Part shown: positions 7,347-15,190 of the stretch, in pieces
Numbering within the stretch: position 1 is the stretch's first letter
Layout of the letters: every line of letters starts with the position of its first letter
Origin: Isosphaera sp.
Lineage (GTDB): Bacteria > Planctomycetota > Planctomycetia > Gemmatales > Gemmataceae
NCBI GenBank assembly: GCA_013822345.1
Contig: PNKH01000009.1
Coordinates: 1-64,000, forward strand
DNA: 64,000 nt
Direction of reading: 5' to 3'
Position numbers and translations under genes: made by a program
The notes under the pieces: model-generated
Databases searched by the model: none
Told to the model about the DNA's origin: nothing
What the model saw: only the letters and a program-made list of their open reading frames with translations

Positions 7347-9791
7347 ATGACGTTCTCCGTCGCCCCCCCGCACGCCCCGCGCACCCTGGCCCGGCCCGAG
7401 GACGGCCCGGCCACCCGGGTGGTCGACCTGACCCCGGCCCCGTCGGACCCGCGGTCGGAAGAGTTCGAGTGCCGGGACTGGGCCGGGTCGGTCGAGAAGG
7501 CCCTCCGGACGGCCGCCGAGACCCCGGCCCCGCGGCCGCCGTCCGGGTCCGCCCCGCCGGCGGCGCCGGCGGCCGCCCCGGCGGCGGTCGCGTTCCCGGA
7601 GGTCGGGGACGAGTTCCTCGGGTTCCGGCTGGAGGGCGAGCTCGGCCGCGGGGCGTTCGGCCGGGTGTACCTGGCCCGGCAGGGGGAGCTGGCCGCCCGC
7701 CCGGTCGCCCTGAAGGTGACGGCGAAGGCGAGCCGGGAGCCGCAGACCCTGGCCCAGCTCCAGCACACCAACATCGTCCCGGTGTACTCGGTCCACCGGG
7801 CCGGGCCGCTGCAGGCGGTGTGCATGCCGTACTTCGGGTCGGTCACCCTGGACGACGTGGTCGGCGGGCTCCGCGGGCGGGACGGGGTCCCGGGGTCGGG
7901 GACGCACTTCGTCAGCACCCTGAACCAGCGGCGGGCGAGCACCACCCCGGGGCCGGCGTCCGCCGGCGGCACCCCGGCCGACCCGCCGCCCGCCCCGCCC
8001 GGGGTGCCGCGGCCGGCGGTCACGAACGAGATCCTGACCCACCTGTCCGGGCTGTCCTACGTCGGGGCGGTGCTGTGGATGGGGGCCCGGCTGGCGGACG
8101 GGCTGGCCCACGCCCACGACCGCGGGGTGATCCACCGGGACCTGAAGCCGGCCAACGTCCTGCTGACGGACGAGGGCCAGCCGATGCTGCTGGACTTCAA
8201 CCTGGCCGACGACGCGAACGCCGCCCCCGGCGGGCCGGCCCGGGTCGGCGGCACCCTCCCGTACATGTCCCCGGAGCAGCTCGAGCTGTTCCGCACCCGG
8301 GCCGGGACGATCGACGCCCGGAGCGACCTGTACTCGCTCGGGCTGATGATGTACGAGCTGCTGGCCGGCCGCCACCCGTTCCCGACCCCGGCCGGGGCGC
8401 TGGCCCGGATCCTCCCGCAGATGGTGGCCGACCGGAGGGCCGGCCCGCCCCCGCTCCGCCCCCAGAACCGGGCCGTCACCCCGGCGGTCGAGGCGATCGT
8501 CCGCCGGTGCCTCCGCCCGGACCCGGCCGACCGGTACCCGTCGGCCCGGGCGCTACGGGAGGACATCGAGCGGCACCTGGCCGACCGCCCGCTGCGGCAC
8601 ACCCCGGAGCCGTCGCTCCGGGAGCGGGCGCGGAAGTTCGCCCGGCGGAACCCGCGGCTGACCTCGTCCGGGATGAACCTCGGGCTGGCGACGGTATTGA
8701 TCCTCGGGCTGGTGGGCGGGCTATTCAGCCAGCGGGACCAGCTCCGCCGCCGCGAGGCGGCCGACGGGTGGGCCCGGTTCCAGAAGGACAAGCAGCGGCT
8801 GGAGGTGGCCTTCGGGGTCGGGGCGCCGGAGCCGGAGACCCGGGCGGCGAGGTTGGCCGAGGCCGAGCGGGTCCTGGGCGGGTTCGGACTGCCCGACGAC
8901 CCGGCGTGGGCCGACCGGCCGGCGGTCGCCCGGCTGTCCGAGGCCGACCGGGCGGCGCTCCGCGTCGAGATGGGGGAACTGCTGTTCTTCACCGCCCGGG
9001 CGACCGCCCTCCAGGCCGACCGGACGTTGCCGCACGACGGGCCCGCGGCCCGCGGCCTGCTCGCCCGGGCGGCGCTGCTGAGCGAACGGGCGGTCGAGTG
9101 CTTCGAGGTGCGCAAGCGGGAGTGGGCGGTCCCGGCGCTGCGGGATGAGCTGCGGGCGCGGGCGGCCGGGGTGCGGTGGGAGGGTGGCGTCTTGCCCCCG
9201 CCCGCGTCCCCGAAGGAGGCCTACCTGGCGGCCGCCGACCTGGTCGCCCTCGGCCGGTACTCGGACGCGCTGCCCGACCTCGAGTACGCCGTCCGGGAGA
9301 AGCCGGACATCTTCGCCGTCCAGTACATCCTGGGGAACTGCCTCATCGGGCTCGGGAGGGACGCGGGGGCGGAGGCGGCCTACGGGGCGTGCGTGGCGCT
9401 GGCCCCGGACGACCCGCGGGCGCGCCGGGCCCGCGGCCGGGCCCGGCTGCGGCAGGGGAACTTCGAAGGGGCGCGGGACGACTTCGATGTCGTGCTCCGC
9501 GCCCGCCCGACCGACCCGGAGGGCTTCCTAGACCGGGCCGCCGCCCGGCACGGCCTCGGCAAGTCCGACGAGGCGACCGCGGACCTGCTCGCGGCCCAGC
9601 GGTACGGGGCGGCCCCGGCCCGGGTCGAGTTCGTGCGGGCAGTGGTGTTCCGGGCCATCGGGGACGCGGCCGGCGGGACGACCGACGGGAACGGCCGGGA
9701 GGCTCGTCGGACCGTGGGGTGGGTGGTGTCGGAAAAAGTGTGGCGGGCCGCGGGCGCCGTTCGGGTCTTGACGGGTGGAGGGCTGAGGTGA
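7347..9791 (+). CDS. Membrane Ser/Thr protein kinase with C-terminal TPR region
   Basis: An 814-residue protein. An N-terminal Pro/Ala-rich segment (1-85) precedes a protein kinase domain (about 90-415) with the Gly loop LGRGAFGRVY (99-108), Lys123, HRDLKPAN (263-270) and MSPEQ (307-311). The activation-loop start is DFN (283-285) instead of DFG, and a Pro-rich insert occupies about 170-230. One membrane helix follows at about 443-460, then a coiled segment and tetratricopeptide-like helices (AAYGACVALAPDDP, ARDDFDVVLRARPTD). Kinase inside, TPR outside or periplasmic is the expected topology. It is tightly linked to the upstream sigma factor, so it probably transmits an envelope signal to it. 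The last 30 residues look non-conserved. Confidence 0.9.
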   Translation: MTFSVAPPHAPRTLARPEDGPATRVVDLTPAPSDPRSEEFECRDWAGSVEKALRTAAETPAPRPPSGSAPPAAPAAAPAAVAFPEVGDEFLGFRLEGELGRGAFGRVYLARQGELAARPVALKVTAKASREPQTLAQLQHTNIVPVYSVHRAGPLQAVCMPYFGSVTLDDVVGGLRGRDGVPGSGTHFVSTLNQRRASTTPGPASAGGTPADPPPAPPGVPRPAVTNEILTHLSGLSYVGAVLWMGARLADGLAHAHDRGVIHRDLKPANVLLTDEGQPMLLDFNLADDANAAPGGPARVGGTLPYMSPEQLELFRTRAGTIDARSDLYSLGLMMYELLAGRHPFPTPAGALARILPQMVADRRAGPPPLRPQNRAVTPAVEAIVRRCLRPDPADRYPSARALREDIERHLADRPLRHTPEPSLRERARKFARRNPRLTSSGMNLGLATVLILGLVGGLFSQRDQLRRREAADGWARFQKDKQRLEVAFGVGAPEPETRAARLAEAERVLGGFGLPDDPAWADRPAVARLSEADRAALRVEMGELLFFTARATALQADRTLPHDGPAARGLLARAALLSERAVECFEVRKREWAVPALRDELRARAAGVRWEGGVLPPPASPKEAYLAAADLVALGRYSDALPDLEYAVREKPDIFAVQYILGNCLIGLGRDAGAEAAYGACVALAPDDPRARRARGRARLRQGNFEGARDDFDVVLRARPTDPEGFLDRAAARHGLGKSDEATADLLAAQRYGAAPARVEFVRAVVFRAIGDAAGGTTDGNGREARRTVGWVVSEKVWRAAGAVRVLTGGGLR

Positions 9792-9851
9792 CAGCCGGGC
9801 GAGGTGCTGCGGCACCGCGCCCGGCAATAGACGGTCAGGTATCGGGACGGC

Positions 9852-10034
9852 TCAGCCGCCGAGGTCGCCGCCCGCGGGCGGCGGCGGGGCGGGCGGGCCG
9901 CCGAACGTCGGGTCGCCGCCCGGGGTCTGACCCGGGTCACCGCCGGAGAACACCGGCGGGGGGTCGAACTCCGGGATGAGCCCGGACGGAGTGTCGCGGG
10001 TCTCGAGGGATTGTAGCTGGGGCCTGAAGCGCAT
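9852..10034 (-). CDS. Tiny protein with planctomycete LExR-type N-terminal motif
   Basis: A 60-residue protein. It opens MRFRPQLQSLETRDTPSG, the motif (RPxLxxLExRxxPS) that marks the N-terminus of very many, mostly large and extracellular, proteins in Gemmata-type planctomycetes. Everything after residue 18 is Gly/Pro/Asp low complexity with no domain. It may be a genuine small envelope protein or the remnant of a larger surface protein that lost its body. ATG at 10034 starts exactly at the motif. It is convergent with the kinase gene. Confidence 0.6.
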   Translation of the reverse strand: MRFRPQLQSLETRDTPSGLIPEFDPPPVFSGGDPGQTPGGDPTFGGPPAPPPPAGGDLGG

Positions 10035-10525
10035 GACGGGACACTCCCTGAGGGGGTAGGGAACGGACACGTCCGGATGACACACAGGCCGGCACCGACG
10101 GGATGTCGATGAGGACACGCGCCGGACCGGTGCGCCGTTCCGCAGTTGGCGCACCGCCCGACCGTGTCAAGCTCAGTTAATGCCGACCTGTGGAGGCGAA
10201 AGTACAGACCCGGACATTGGGTTGCAATCCTCTTCTATCATCTTTTTCACGACTCCCACACTTCCCAGACCATAATCCTCGCCTGGCTTCGCTCTGAGCC
10301 GAATCCTGTTCCTGACCCCGCACGCGCGTATTCATGCCCCGCAGGGAATTCAGCACCGCGTCGAACGCGCGAGTGCGGTTCTGACCGGAGACGAGTCGTC
10401 ACGCTCCGGTCCGGTGTGGGGAGTTCGTGACGACGGCACGGGCCGCCTCCCCTACAACACCACGCACCCACGCCGGAACGTCCGGTCGCCACGATCCCCT
10501 GGTATTCTGACCCGGAGGGCCGAGC
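10035..10525. promoter_or_regulatory. Divergent promoter region upstream of the epimerase operon
   Basis: A 491-bp gap between two divergent genes. Base composition falls locally (about 10215-10290, with ATCCTCTTCTATCATC), consistent with promoters on both sides. A 94-residue frame inside it (10146-10430) has no recognisable features and a composition unlike the neighbours. No riboswitch or palindromic operator was identified. Confidence 0.45.
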
Positions 10526-11422
10526 ATGGCCGCCCACTGGTCCGGGGTGTTCCCGGCCGTCACCACCCAGTTCCGGCAGGACCAGTCGCTGGACCTGCCG
10601 GCCACCGCCCGCCATCTCGAAGCGCTGATCGCCTCCGGGGTGAGCGGGCTTGTCGTCTGCGGGTCGCTCGGGGAGAACCAGGCCCTCGACCCGGAGGAGA
10701 AGCGGCGGGTGGTGGCGAACGCGGTCGAGGTGGCCGCCGGCCGGGTGCCGGTGCTGGCCGGGGTGGCCGAGTCGTCGACCGCCGCCGCCTGCCGGTACGC
10801 CCGGGACTGTGCCGCCCTCGGGGCCGCCGGGCTGATGGTGATGCCGGCGATGGTGTACCGGTCCGACCCGGCCGAGGCGGCGACGTACTTCCGGGCGGTC
10901 GGCGGGGCGACCGGGCTGCCGTGGATGCTGTACAACAACCCGGTCGCGTACCCGGTCGACACCACCCCCGACCGGCTGGCGGAGTTGGTTGACGTGTCCA
11001 ACCTGGTCGCGGTGAAGGAGAGCTCGGCGGACCCGCGGCGGGTGACCGAGATCCGGATCGCGCTGGGCGACCGGTTCGCCGTGTTCGCCGGGGTGGACGA
11101 CCTGATCCTGGAGTCGAGCGTGCTCGGGATCGACGGGTGGGTGGCCGGGTCGGGGATCGCGTTCCCGCGGGAGAACCAGCACTTCTGGGAGCTGACCCGG
11201 GCCGGGAAGTGGGACGACGCCCGCCGGCTGTACCGGTGGTTCAGCCCGCTGCTGAAGCTCGACACCCACCCGAAGTTCGTCCAGTACATCAAGCTGATGG
11301 TGCAGGAGGCCGGGCTCGGGGCGGAGTGGGTGCGCGGCCCGCGGCAGGTGCTCGCCGGGGCGGAACGGGAGCGGGTGCTGGGCGTGATCCACAAGGGGCT
11401 GGAGACGCGGCCGAAGGTGTGA
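10526..11422 (+). CDS. DapA-family aldolase/lyase, probably of hydroxyproline-type catabolism
   Basis: A 298-residue (beta/alpha)8 barrel of the dihydrodipicolinate synthase family. The Schiff-base lysine is Lys164 (VAVKESS), the catalytic-type tyrosine Tyr136 (MLYNNP), and the substrate loop GSLGE is at 46-50. The family joins or cleaves pyruvate-type adducts; members beside a proline-racemase-family gene and an FAD oxidase are usually pyrroline-4-hydroxy-2-carboxylate deaminases of the trans-4-hydroxyproline pathway. That context is exactly present here, so this role is preferred over lysine biosynthesis. It is separated from the epimerase gene by hairpin family D. Confidence 0.85.
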   Translation: MAAHWSGVFPAVTTQFRQDQSLDLPATARHLEALIASGVSGLVVCGSLGENQALDPEEKRRVVANAVEVAAGRVPVLAGVAESSTAAACRYARDCAALGAAGLMVMPAMVYRSDPAEAATYFRAVGGATGLPWMLYNNPVAYPVDTTPDRLAELVDVSNLVAVKESSADPRRVTEIRIALGDRFAVFAGVDDLILESSVLGIDGWVAGSGIAFPRENQHFWELTRAGKWDDARRLYRWFSPLLKLDTHPKFVQYIKLMVQEAGLGAEWVRGPRQVLAGAERERVLGVIHKGLETRPKV

Positions 11423-11427
11423 CGCGG

Positions 11428-11488
11428 TCCGAGCCGGAAGCGTGAGCGACGGTCCGCGTTGCCCCGTCGCTCACGCTTCCGGCTCGGA
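11428..11488. repeat. Intergenic hairpin, family D, copy 1
   Basis: A perfect 25-bp stem, arms 11428-11452 and 11464-11488 (core AGCCGGAAGCGTGAGCGAC), with an 11-base loop. It lies inside a same-strand gene cluster between the DapA-family gene and the epimerase gene, so it may attenuate or protect the 3' end of the upstream message rather than end the operon. Confidence 0.9.
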
Positions 11489-11501
11489 CGGGGGGCCGCC
11501 G

Positions 11502-12446
11502 ATGCGCCGCGTGACCGTCATCGACTCCCACACCGCCGGCGAGCCGACCCGGGTCGTCCTGGCCGGCGGGCCGGACCTCGGCGCCGGCCCGCTCGCCGAC
11601 CGCCGCGAGCGGTTCCGCCGCGACCACGACCCCTTCCGGTCGGCGGTGGTGCACGAGCCGCGCGGGTCGGACGTGCTGGTCGGGGCGCTGCTGGTCGAGC
11701 CGCACGAGCCGGGGTGCGCCGCCGGCGTGATCTTCTTCAACAACGTCGGCGTCCTCCACATGTGCGGGCACGCCACCCTCGGCCTGGCCGTCACCCTCGC
11801 CCACCTCGGCCGGGTCACCCCCGGGGCGTACCGCCTCGACACCCCGGCCGGGGTCGTCGGGTTCGAGTACCACGGCGGGCCGCGGGTGACGGTCGAGAAC
11901 GTCCCGAGCTACCGGCACGCGGCCGGGGTGCGGGTGGTGGTCCCGGGCGTCGGGCCGGTGGTCGGGGACGTGGCCTGGGGCGGGAACTGGTTCTTCCTGA
12001 CCGCGGCCCCGCACCTCACCGCGATCGCCCCGTCGACCGTCGACCGGCTGACGCCCTACGCCCGGAAGGTGCGCGAGGCGCTGCGGGCGAACGGCGTCAC
12101 CGGGGCGGGCGGCGCCGAGATCGACCACGTCGAACTGGTCGGCGGGGCGGTCGACCCGCGGAACAACGCCCGGAACTTCGTCCTCTGCCCCGGCGGGGCG
12201 TACGACCGCAGCCCGTGCGGCACTGGCACCAGCGCCAAGCTCGCCTGCCTGGCCGCCGACGGGAAGCACCCGCCCGGGGCGGTGTGGCGGCAGGAGAGCG
12301 TCATCGGCAGTGTTTTCGAGGCGCGATACCAGCCGGCCGGCGACGGCCGCGTCATCCCGTCGGTCACCGGCGAGGCGTTCGTGACCGCCGAGGCGACGCT
12401 CCTGTTCGACCCGGCCGACCCGTTCCGCGACGGGGTGCGGGCATGA
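11502..12446 (+). CDS. Proline racemase family 4-hydroxyproline epimerase
   Basis: A 314-residue protein of the proline racemase superfamily. Both catalytic cysteines are present: Cys88 in HMCGHATLG and Cys239 in SPCGTGTSAK, which indicates a racemase/epimerase rather than the Thr-containing dehydratase subgroup. The opening VIDSHTAGEPTRVV is family-typical. The likely reaction is 2-epimerisation of trans-4-hydroxy-L-proline to cis-4-hydroxy-D-proline, which the downstream FAD enzyme would oxidise. ATG at 11502 was preferred because the upstream extension is translated from hairpin family D. Its stop overlaps the next start (ATGA). Confidence 0.85.
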   Translation: MRRVTVIDSHTAGEPTRVVLAGGPDLGAGPLADRRERFRRDHDPFRSAVVHEPRGSDVLVGALLVEPHEPGCAAGVIFFNNVGVLHMCGHATLGLAVTLAHLGRVTPGAYRLDTPAGVVGFEYHGGPRVTVENVPSYRHAAGVRVVVPGVGPVVGDVAWGGNWFFLTAAPHLTAIAPSTVDRLTPYARKVREALRANGVTGAGGAEIDHVELVGGAVDPRNNARNFVLCPGGAYDRSPCGTGTSAKLACLAADGKHPPGAVWRQESVIGSVFEARYQPAGDGRVIPSVTGEAFVTAEATLLFDPADPFRDGVRA

Positions 12447-13684
12447 CCCGGGTCGTGGTCGTCGGCGGCGGGGTGGTCGGGGCGTGCTGCGCGTACTACC
12501 TGGCGAGGGCCGGGTGCCGGGTGACGGTGCTCGACCGCGGGGCGTTCGGTGCCGGCTGTTCGCACGCCAACTGCGGGTACGTCTGCCCGAGCCACGTCCT
12601 CCCGTTCGCCGGCCCCGGGGCGATCCGCTCCACCCTCCGCACCCTGTTCCGGCGGAACTCGCCGCTCAAGGTCCGGCCCGGCGTCGTGCTCCGCGACCCC
12701 GGCTGGTTCCTCCGCTTCGCCCGCCGGTGCAACCGCCGCGACCGGGACGCCGCGGGCGACGCCATCCGTGCGCTCCTCGTGTCGTCCCGCCGGCTGTTCG
12801 ACGAGCTTCTGGCGGCGGAGTCGATCGCCTGCGAGTGGGAGGCGAAGGGGCTGCTGTTCGCGTTCCGCACGCCGGCCGCGATGCACCACTACGCCGAGGT
12901 CGACCGCCTCCTGCGCGACCGGTTCGACACCCCGGCCAAGCGGCTCGACCCCGACGAACTCGCCGCGTTCGAGCCGGCGCTCGTGCCCGGCCTGGCCGGC
13001 GGCTACTGGTACGGGGGCGACGCCCACCTCCGTCCCGACCGGCTGATGGCCGAACTCCGGCGGGTGCTCACCAACCTCGGCGTCGAGGTCCGCGAGTACT
13101 GTGCGGCGACCGGGTTCGTGACCGCGAACCGGCGGGCGACTGCGGTGCGGACGGCGGCCGGCGACGTGGCCGCGGACCACGTCGTGCTGGCCGCCGGGGC
13201 GTGGTCGCCCGGGTTCGCGAAGGACCTCGGGTGTCGGGTGCCGATCCAGCCGGGGAAGGGGTACTCGGTGACGTTCGCCCCGGCTGCCGGCGGGCCGCGG
13301 GTGCCGCTGATCTTCGAGGAGCACCGGGTCGCGGTCACCCCGTTCGCGTCCGGCCTGCGGGTCGGGTCGACGATGGAGTTCGCCGGGTACGACGAGACCT
13401 TGAACCGCGACCGGCTGCGGCTGCTGACCGACGGGGCGGCGGTCTACCTGAAGGACCCGCCGTCCGGGCCGCCGGCCGAGGAGTGGTGGGGGTGGCGGCC
13501 GATGACGCCGGACTCGCTGCCGTTGGTCGGCCCGGCCCCGGGGCTGCCGAACGTCTGCCTGGCGGCCGGGCACAACATGCTCGGGTTGTCGATGGCCACG
13601 GGGACGGGGAGGCTCGTCGCAGAGTTGGTGACCGGCGCCCGCCCGCACCTCGACCCGCACCCGTACCGCCCGGCGCGGTTCTGA
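12443..13684 (+). CDS. FAD-dependent D-amino-acid (D-hydroxyproline) dehydrogenase
   Basis: A 413-residue DAO/DadA-family flavoenzyme. The dinucleotide motif GGGVVG (8-13) follows a hydrophobic strand at the N-terminus. A second FAD-contacting block near the C-terminus (WWGWRPMTPDSLPLVGP and AAGHNMLGLSMATGTG) is typical of DadA and of D-hydroxyproline dehydrogenase. It overlaps the epimerase gene by four bases, so the two enzymes are made together. The likely reaction is oxidation of cis-4-hydroxy-D-proline to the pyrroline that the DapA-family enzyme deaminates. The final dehydrogenase of the pathway is not in the window. Confidence 0.85.
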   Translation: MTRVVVVGGGVVGACCAYYLARAGCRVTVLDRGAFGAGCSHANCGYVCPSHVLPFAGPGAIRSTLRTLFRRNSPLKVRPGVVLRDPGWFLRFARRCNRRDRDAAGDAIRALLVSSRRLFDELLAAESIACEWEAKGLLFAFRTPAAMHHYAEVDRLLRDRFDTPAKRLDPDELAAFEPALVPGLAGGYWYGGDAHLRPDRLMAELRRVLTNLGVEVREYCAATGFVTANRRATAVRTAAGDVAADHVVLAAGAWSPGFAKDLGCRVPIQPGKGYSVTFAPAAGGPRVPLIFEEHRVAVTPFASGLRVGSTMEFAGYDETLNRDRLRLLTDGAAVYLKDPPSGPPAEEWWGWRPMTPDSLPLVGPAPGLPNVCLAAGHNMLGLSMATGTGRLVAELVTGARPHLDPHPYRPARF

Positions 13685-13701
13685 GAGACCGTTCCGACGG
13701 T

Positions 13702-13761
13702 GGGAGGGCGAGGCTCCTGCCGAGCCGCCGACCTCCGGCTCGGCAGGAGCCTCGCCCTCCC
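13702..13761. repeat. Intergenic hairpin, family C, copy 2
   Basis: A perfect 24-bp stem, arms 13702-13725 and 13738-13761, with a 12-base loop, same family as 4944-5009 with a covarying change (CTCCTGCC for CTCCCGCC on both arms). The compensatory change shows that the stem itself is preserved. It follows the FAD enzyme gene and probably ends the operon. Confidence 0.9.
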
Positions 13762-13777
13762 GCCCCACGTCGGGAGG

Positions 13778-13806
13778 GTAGCAGGCACACGGAGTGTGCC
13801 TGCTAC
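13778..13806. repeat. Short hairpin, family J, next to family C
   Basis: A perfect 13-bp stem, arms 13778-13790 and 13794-13806 (GTAGCAGGCACAC), with a 3-base loop. It sits 16 bases after the family C hairpin, so two independent hairpins stand in tandem between the operon and the PQQ-propeller gene. Confidence 0.8.
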
Positions 13807-13892
13807 TCTCATCCCCCGTTAACCGCCGCCGGGGTAGGGGTGGGTGCGACCCGTCGCCCGTTCCCCTCTCACCTCGCACCCGGGAGGCACCC

Positions 13893-15116
13893 GTGACCGC
13901 CCGCCTTCTCCTCGCCGCCGCGCTCGGCACCCTGTGCGCCGCCACCGCCGTTGGCGACTGGCCGCAGTGGCGCGGCCCGAACCGCGACGCCAGGGCGACC
14001 GGGTTCAAGGCCCCGGCCGCCTGGCCGAAGGAGCTGACGAAGAAGTGGCGGGTGACGGTCGGGGACGGGGTCGCCACCCCGGCGCTGGTCGGCGACCGGC
14101 TGTACGTGTTCAGCCGCGAGGGCGACGCCAAGACGGGGAGCGAGGTCACCCGCTGCCTGAGCGCCGCCGACGGCAAGGAGGTGTGGGCGGAGAAGTACCC
14201 GGTCGCGTTCAAGGCGTCGGCCGACGGGGGGTTCCCCGGCCCGCGCTGCTCCCCGGCGGTCGCGGACGGGAAGGTCGTCACCCTCGGGGTGAACGGGACG
14301 CTGTCGTGCCTCGACGCCGTCACCGGCAAGAAGCTCTGGCGGGTCGAGACGAAGGAGTTCCCGCGGTTCCACACGTCCAGCTCGCCGGTGGTGACAGGCG
14401 GACGGGTGGTCGCCCAGTTCGGCGGCGAGCAGGGCGGCGGGGTGGCCGCCTACGACCTCGCCGACGGGGCCGAGAAGTGGAAGTGGACCGAGGAGGGGAC
14501 GGCCTACGCCTCGCCCGCCCTGCTGACGGTCGGCGGGACCGAGATGGTGGTCGCCGAGACGTCGGCCAGCGTCGTCGGCCTCGGCCTGGCGGACGGGAAG
14601 CTGCTGTGGAAGGTCGCGTTCCCGACGGGCGGCGGGCGGAGCTACAACGCCTCGACCCCGGTCGTGGACGGGCCGACCGTCGTCTTCTCCGGGTCCGGCC
14701 GCGGCACCCGGGCGGTGCGGGTCGAGAAGACGGGCGCGGGGTTCGCCGCGAAGGAGCTGTGGAACAACAAGGACGCGTCGGTCATCTACAACACCCCGGT
14801 CCTGCGCGGCAAGTCCGTGTTCGGCCTCACCTCCGCCAACGACCTGTTCCGGATCGACGCCGAGACCGGGAAGACGGGCTGGACGGCGGCGACCAAGGGG
14901 AAGGGCGGGTACGGGTCGGTGGTGGACGCCGGCCCGGTGCTGGTGTCGCTGACCCCCGCCGGGCGGCTGGTGGTGTTCGAGCCGAGCGAGACGGACTTCA
15001 AGGAGGTGGCGAACTACAAGGTGGCCGACACCGAGACGTACGCCTACCCGGTGCTGGACGGGAACCGGGTGTTCGTCAAAGACCGGGACTCACTCACCCT
15101 CTGGGTGGTCGAGTAG
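13893..15116 (+). CDS. Secreted PQQ-like beta-propeller protein
   Basis: A 407-residue protein with a signal peptide (VTARLLLAAALGTLCAATAVG) followed by WPQWRGPNRD, the characteristic opening of the many outer-membrane/periplasmic PQQ-like propellers of planctomycetes. Repeated strand blocks such as TGKKLWRVE, GAEKWKWT and DGKLLWKV mark the propeller blades. No catalytic residues for a quinoprotein dehydrogenase could be assigned, so it is probably a scaffold or binding propeller. The GTG at 13893 has a GGGAGG ribosome site about six bases upstream; the longer frame from 13794 would translate hairpin J. Substrate unknown. Confidence 0.85.
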   Translation: MTARLLLAAALGTLCAATAVGDWPQWRGPNRDARATGFKAPAAWPKELTKKWRVTVGDGVATPALVGDRLYVFSREGDAKTGSEVTRCLSAADGKEVWAEKYPVAFKASADGGFPGPRCSPAVADGKVVTLGVNGTLSCLDAVTGKKLWRVETKEFPRFHTSSSPVVTGGRVVAQFGGEQGGGVAAYDLADGAEKWKWTEEGTAYASPALLTVGGTEMVVAETSASVVGLGLADGKLLWKVAFPTGGGRSYNASTPVVDGPTVVFSGSGRGTRAVRVEKTGAGFAAKELWNNKDASVIYNTPVLRGKSVFGLTSANDLFRIDAETGKTGWTAATKGKGGYGSVVDAGPVLVSLTPAGRLVVFEPSETDFKEVANYKVADTETYAYPVLDGNRVFVKDRDSLTLWVVE

Positions 15117-15123
15117 GCGGCCT

Positions 15124-15185
15124 GGTGGGGCAGGCATTCCTGCCTGCCGGGTTCGGCTCGGGCGGGCAGGAATGCCTGCCCCACC
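15124..15185. terminator. Intergenic hairpin, family B, copy 1
   Basis: Arms 15124-15148 and 15161-15185 (GGTGGGGCAGGCATTCCTGC...) form a 25-bp stem with one mismatch. It separates the convergent propeller and PVC haem dehydrogenase genes. Other copies are at 22158-22217 and 28654-28715. Confidence 0.9.
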
Positions 15186-15190
15186 CGACC

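Noticed and set aside
10146-10430. A 94-residue ORF in the divergent region before the DapA-family gene
   Set aside because: No domain, poor composition and no ribosome site; it overlaps the region expected to hold promoters.
10526-11422. Dihydrodipicolinate synthase of lysine biosynthesis
   Set aside because: The fold and Lys164 fit, but linkage to an epimerase and FAD oxidase fits hydroxyproline catabolism better.
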